Shown in pieces: positions 60,739 to 64,000 of a stretch of DNA of 64,000 bases. Each line of letters opens with the position of its first letter. Positions within the stretch are counted from its first letter, which is position 1. The notes beneath the pieces were generated by a model. That model was not told the DNA's origin. It saw only the letters and a program-made list of their open reading frames with translations, and searched no databases. The stretch is from Phycisphaerales bacterium (GTDB lineage Bacteria; Planctomycetota; Phycisphaerae; Phycisphaerales; SM1A02), in the NCBI GenBank assembly GCA_022446905.1, contig JAKVBT010000001.1, positions 24,838 to 88,837 on the forward strand, read 5' to 3'. A program made the position numbers and the translations under genes.

Positions 60739-61737
60739 TCAGAACTTGCGATCAATCACACCATCAGCAATTCGGTGAAGTGTTGATGTAGCCGCGTTGT
60801 CTGGAAGTGGTTCTAGTTGACGACGCGCTGTTTTTACAAGTTCTCGTGCAGTGTCAAGTGCTGAATCAACCCAACCCTCATCACGAAGACGCTGTCGTAG
60901 TTGTGCGTGGCAACGATCCCTGACCAATGCTGAGAGTGTTCGTCGATCATCCTCACCGCTTTGTTGGAGCGCTCGAATAAATGGGAGGGTTAATGTTCCA
61001 ACATCAAGATCTCGACCAACCGATTTTCCAACCTCAAATTGTTCCCCCGTTAAATCAAGAAGATCATCAGTGATTTGAAAAGCCACCCCAAGATTCAAAC
61101 CGAAACTATGCATGGCAGATCTAATTTTTGGTTCGTCACAAACCAACATAGCGCCAACTTCACAACATGTTGCAATCAACGAGGCCGTTTTCCTTTCGAC
61201 AATAGATAAATACACAGATTCATCAATTGTCAAATCATCACGGTGATACAACTGGACAATTTCTCCCTCACACAACAAATTGGTTGTTTTGCCAAGCAGT
61301 ACATTGAGGTCAGGTTGACCAACTGTCGAACACAAGTGAAATGCATTTGAGATTAGATAGTCACCAAGCATGACAGCTACCTCGTTGCCATGGATGCTAT
61401 TAACAGTCGGGCCATTGCGGCGGACTACAGATTCATCAAGCACATCATCATGCACAAGAGTTGCAAGGTGAATCATCTCTGTAACTGCAGCCACAATTCG
61501 ATGTGCTTCAGTAATGTCCTTAGATCCAGATTCACGGCTAACAGCCAACCCTGAAAGCAAGACCAATGTGGGCCTCAGCATCTTCCCGTGGTATCGGGCA
61601 ACATGTGTTCCCAAATCAGTGACAGGCGACCACTCACTAGTGAGTTGGTTTTCAAAAATTGATGTCACACGGGCCAATTCACTGGTCAATACACCAGATA
61701 GTGTTTCATCAATCCCATGGGCGTCAATGATGCTCAT
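60739..61737 (-). CDS. ispB: Trans-polyprenyl diphosphate synthase (IspB-like)
   Basis: The enzyme extends farnesyl-type diphosphates with isopentenyl diphosphate to make the side chain of respiratory quinones. The 332 residues fit. The first Asp-rich motif is in TLVHDDVLDESVVRRNGPT at about residue 95; the second is QITDDLLDLTGE at about 220. LGDYLIS and GKSVGRDLDVGTLTLPFI also match. The residues before the first motif (ATLVH) lack large aromatics, consistent with a long-chain product, though chain length is uncertain. It starts 13 bases after the methyltransferase gene, so they are one operon. Confidence 0.92.
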   Translation of the reverse strand: MSIIDAHGIDETLSGVLTSELARVTSIFENQLTSEWSPVTDLGTHVARYHGKMLRPTLVLLSGLAVSRESGSKDITEAHRIVAAVTEMIHLATLVHDDVLDESVVRRNGPTVNSIHGNEVAVMLGDYLISNAFHLCSTVGQPDLNVLLGKTTNLLCEGEIVQLYHRDDLTIDESVYLSIVERKTASLIATCCEVGAMLVCDEPKIRSAMHSFGLNLGVAFQITDDLLDLTGEQFEVGKSVGRDLDVGTLTLPFIRALQQSGEDDRRTLSALVRDRCHAQLRQRLRDEGWVDSALDTARELVKTARRQLEPLPDNAATSTLHRIADGVIDRKF

Positions 61738-61749
61738 ATATCTAACTGG

Positions 61750-62592
61750 TCAACGGATACCAACGATGTATGCAATCCAACCCTCACAAGCTTCCCCTTG
61801 TTCGGTAGCTGTCCATTCACCATTTCCCTCATCAGTATCTTCATCAGTGCCTTCCCAATACACAACGGTCTTTTGGTACCCAGCTTCAAATAACATTTCT
61901 CGAATCTCAGGAATAGTCCAGAGCCGCCACTCATATGTAAATGCTTTATCAATTCGTGTTCCATCTGGAAATGAGAAGTGAATGTAGTTCACAACATCAC
62001 CTGTGATTGGGTTGTAAGAGGATTGGTCCCACGTATATGTGAATCCATCGAGATCCCGATCTTCCTCCATTTCAACAAACGAATCACTTCCACCATAAGC
62101 ATCAAGAATGATGACACCATCATCTTTAAGTGTGTTTAAGGTTGTTTTGAAGTAATCAATCAATTCCGACCGCTGTTTAAAGATGTAGTACGAGAAGTTG
62201 TGGGCTAACAAACAGTCGACAAGTTCTGTTTTGGTGTTTCGAACATCTCCCTGCAAGAGATTTAATCGACTTTGCTGTGGTTCAGAGAGACGATTTGGAA
62301 GATGTTGTTGGGCCCAATCAAGAACTGATTGCTCCCAATCAACACCAATAGCGGTGTGATCCATATGATCCTTCACCCACTCCATGGCCACTGCAGCTGT
62401 CCCACAAAAATCTTCGCGGATCGATTGGCATTTACCACCGCGCTGTTCTGTCCAGATCTGTTTAATGATGTCAACCTCATTTGAGGCATCTTGTACAGAC
62501 AGCTCATACAACTCATGAAGATCTGCAGATTCAGCGGTTCGTCGCCCTTTTTTGCGTCTAGATTGATTGGTAGGCATGGTGGTGTTGCTCAT
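61750..62592 (-). CDS. Class I SAM-dependent methyltransferase, substrate unknown
   Basis: This is a protein of 280 residues with a Rossmann-type SAM fold. Motif I is represented by REDFCGTAAVAMEWV, and motif II by IGVDWEQSVLDWAQQ. LNLLQGDVRNTK and the post-motif strand VIILDAYGGSD also fit. The N-terminus is basic (SRRKKGRR). The C-terminal half is rich in aromatic strands (YTWDQSSYNP, YEWRLWTIPEI). Position 13 bases before the polyprenyl synthase gene could suggest a role in quinone or lipid methylation, but sequence does not show the UbiE/MenG pattern, so I leave the substrate open. Confidence 0.8.
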   Translation of the reverse strand: MSNTTMPTNQSRRKKGRRTAESADLHELYELSVQDASNEVDIIKQIWTEQRGGKCQSIREDFCGTAAVAMEWVKDHMDHTAIGVDWEQSVLDWAQQHLPNRLSEPQQSRLNLLQGDVRNTKTELVDCLLAHNFSYYIFKQRSELIDYFKTTLNTLKDDGVIILDAYGGSDSFVEMEEDRDLDGFTYTWDQSSYNPITGDVVNYIHFSFPDGTRIDKAFTYEWRLWTIPEIREMLFEAGYQKTVVYWEGTDEDTDEGNGEWTATEQGEACEGWIAYIVGIR

Positions 62593-62637
62593 AGACAGGC
62601 AGTGTAGGAGGGAGTGCAGTTGGATGGGTGTGGAATA

Positions 62638-63021
62638 TCAATAGGTGTCTTTGACATCGTAGATTCGGATCGTCTCAAACCTAGGCTTCCACTTGTTTAC
62701 CAGTTCCAGGTGGGAAGGGTCAATGAGATATTGTTCATACCCTGCTTGTGTTTGGAAACCAACACATAGAGCGACGTCATAATCACTATCAACCCCCGCT
62801 CGGCCGATGTCAAAGTGCTTACCACACCAATAGGAATCCACCTGATTGATTGTTGGGAGCAGTCGATTGCAATCAGCCAAAAGTTCATTTATGCCTTCAG
62901 GCTGCTGGAGTTTGATGAGCACAACATGGTTGAGTGGCGATGTGTTTGGGCGATCCGAATTGGATGTCTGGCATCCCATTAAGGTGCCCAATATGGCCAA
63001 TAACAGGGTGGTAGGTCTCAT
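62638..63021 (-). CDS. Dabb-domain lipoprotein
   Basis: The protein has 127 residues. The lipoprotein signal MRPTTLLLAILGTLMGC ends at Cys17. The rest is a Dabb (stress-responsive alpha/beta barrel) domain: NHVVLIKLQQPEGINELLAD at its start, VDSYWCGKHFDIGR and YDVALCVGFQTQAGYEQYLI, then DPSHLELVNKW. Dabb proteins are small dimeric barrels; some are enzymes and many are of unknown function. Membrane-anchored versions are common in planctomycetes. It lies 45 bases before the methyltransferase gene on the same strand. Confidence 0.85.
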   Translation of the reverse strand: MRPTTLLLAILGTLMGCQTSNSDRPNTSPLNHVVLIKLQQPEGINELLADCNRLLPTINQVDSYWCGKHFDIGRAGVDSDYDVALCVGFQTQAGYEQYLIDPSHLELVNKWKPRFETIRIYDVKDTY

Positions 63022-63060
63022 GAATCCTCAAATCCTCAGTTGGTTGGTTGCAGTAGTCTC

Positions 63061-63831
63061 ATGGTTGAAATGATGATTAAGACTGTAGAAGCACGATGCT
63101 CAGAACGGGTGGAAGAAGCCAGATTGATTGCATCCCAATTTGGGGGAGATTGTGTCACAGGTCCATTGCAAAATGGGGAGTATCGGATCGTACTCTTTTC
63201 AGATCGAGAGGAATTGTGGGATTACACAACCCGCAAGCATGGATTTCCACTTAGTTTTCAATCAATCGATCGCCGCATTGGTGCTGGCAATCTTTCAAAG
63301 AAGCAGCCAATTGCGAAAGCAGTTGGAGCACAAGCAAATCATATTGTCGATGCAACCGCAGGCCTTGGGCATGATGCCTGTTTACTTGCATGTATGGGCT
63401 GGCAGGTTGATGCCATAGAACGGGATCCGTTTGTTGCCTGCCTACTCAATTTGGCGGTGGCGGATGCTAATCGTGTTGAGGATCTTGCTAAAACGCTGCA
63501 AGCGAAACTCAGGGTTCAATGTGGGCAAGCAGAGGATTTTCTAGCGCAACAAACTCAATTGGATGTGGTGTATCTGGACCCAATGTTTGAAATGGAGCGA
63601 GGTTCAGCACTTCCGCGTAAGCCAGCACAGGTGCTCCAGGCCTTGGTTGGTCAACAATCTGTAGAAGGAGTAACACTTCTCCAGGTTGCCAAAGCACGTG
63701 CTCGCCGTGTAGTTGTGAAGCGGCCACGGAAGGGCCCACCACTTGGTGATGCGCCAAATCTCAGCTTTAAAGGACGACAGGTGCGTTATGACGTGTACCT
63801 CAGTTCTGGTGATGCTCCAAGAACGCCCTAA
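63061..63831 (+). CDS. rsmJ: 16S rRNA (guanine1516-N2)-methyltransferase RsmJ
   Basis: RsmJ methylates G1516 of 16S rRNA. The ATG at 63061 is preferred over an in-frame TTG seven codons upstream, giving 256 residues, near the usual 250. Motifs: DATAGLGHDACLLACMGWQV (SAM site), AIERDPFVACLLNLAVADA, and the catalytic-type VVYLDPMFEMERGSALPRK (family: DPMyP). VVVKRPRKGPPL is close to the family end. It is divergent from the Dabb lipoprotein gene, with 39 bases between starts. Confidence 0.9.
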   Translation: MVEMMIKTVEARCSERVEEARLIASQFGGDCVTGPLQNGEYRIVLFSDREELWDYTTRKHGFPLSFQSIDRRIGAGNLSKKQPIAKAVGAQANHIVDATAGLGHDACLLACMGWQVDAIERDPFVACLLNLAVADANRVEDLAKTLQAKLRVQCGQAEDFLAQQTQLDVVYLDPMFEMERGSALPRKPAQVLQALVGQQSVEGVTLLQVAKARARRVVVKRPRKGPPLGDAPNLSFKGRQVRYDVYLSSGDAPRTP

Positions 63832-63890
63832 TCTCGCTAGATTATTCTTCGTTGTTCGAGTTCAATAGAGGACCAGTGGAGGAGTCATTC

Positions 63891-64000
63891 ATGGACCAAA
63901 TTCCAAACAGCCCCAATGGAGATCTCGCTGCTCGACGGGCATGGTTGATTTTTGGTGTCATGCTGGTGATCTTCTTGCTTGGATTGTCGATTGTCTCATT
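63891..64000 (+). CDS. Start of a membrane protein, cut off by the window end
   Basis: Only the first 36 residues are visible. GGAGGAG lies 6 bases before the ATG. The N-terminus is polar (MDQIPNSPNGDLAARRA), followed by the start of a membrane helix (LIFGVMLVIFLLGLSIV). Too short to name. Confidence 0.65.
   Translation, partial: MDQIPNSPNGDLAARRAWLIFGVMLVIFLLGLSIVS

Overview
The window looks like chromosomal DNA of a planctomycete, most probably of class Phycisphaerae. Evidence: two secreted proteins (2113-3660 and 36486-46265) end in paired Asp/Gly-rich dockerin-like repeats closing on a DLL..L..W(G) pattern, which is common in exported Phycisphaerae proteins. Gram-negative envelope genes are present (LptB, lipoproteins with lipoboxes, a TolC-type outer-membrane factor, Lgt), alongside a ThiD2-ThiE fusion and a B12-binding/MeaB fusion. 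The assignment rests on recognised gene families and is not confirmed by a phylogenetic marker; there is no rRNA here. I saw no tRNA, CRISPR array, insertion sequence, integrase or prophage gene. Both ends of the window cut through genes.

Layout. 0-8.7 kb: K+ channel end, gap, a cobalamin adenosyltransferase, a secreted arylsulfotransferase-like protein, a thiE-MBL-atpG operon, pepA and a low-molecular-weight phosphatase. 8.8-19.4 kb: eleven plus-strand genes in close series, with several lineage-type hypotheticals, DUF4870, lptB, a PEGA lipoprotein, a periplasmic coiled-coil protein, a class IV aminotransferase and dnaE. 19.4-23.2 kb: minus-strand degenerate receiver/GAF protein, tsaB, a phosphoesterase and an orphan DNA methyltransferase. 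23.3-36.4 kb: outer-membrane-factor/adaptor pair, ubiX, a cytosine-deaminase-like gene, an Nramp-related transporter, thiolase, fbp, a PrpD-family gene and an amino-acid permease with two universal stress domains. 36.5-46.3 kb: one uninterrupted gene for a 3259-residue secreted beta-helix protein. 46.7-64 kb: B12-binding/MeaB fusion, argS, a VKOR-DsbA-DsbA fusion, a PQQ-type sugar dehydrogenase, a short comEC, holB, lgt, trpD, dnaA, an RNase-Z-like hydrolase, a polyprenyl synthase, methyltransferases and rsmJ.

How it fits together. Most genes are housekeeping: replication (dnaE, holB, dnaA), translation and RNA modification (argS, tsaB, rsmJ), central carbon (gap, fbp, thiolase), cofactors (thiE, ubiX, cobalamin) and envelope assembly (lptB, lgt, OMF/adaptor). 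Genes are tightly packed. Stop/start overlaps are frequent, and several convergent pairs share no intergenic DNA or overlap. Composition becomes more AT-rich to the right, lowest in parts of comEC (about 30% GC in some stretches around 53.8 kb, by hand count).

I found no new defence or mobile system. The most unusual items are the giant beta-helix protein with its dockerin-like tail, the B12-binding/MeaB fusion without a mutase, the VKOR-DsbA-DsbA protein with one redox-dead domain, an Nramp-family protein lacking the usual metal-site residues, and the hypothetical envelope cluster around lptB.
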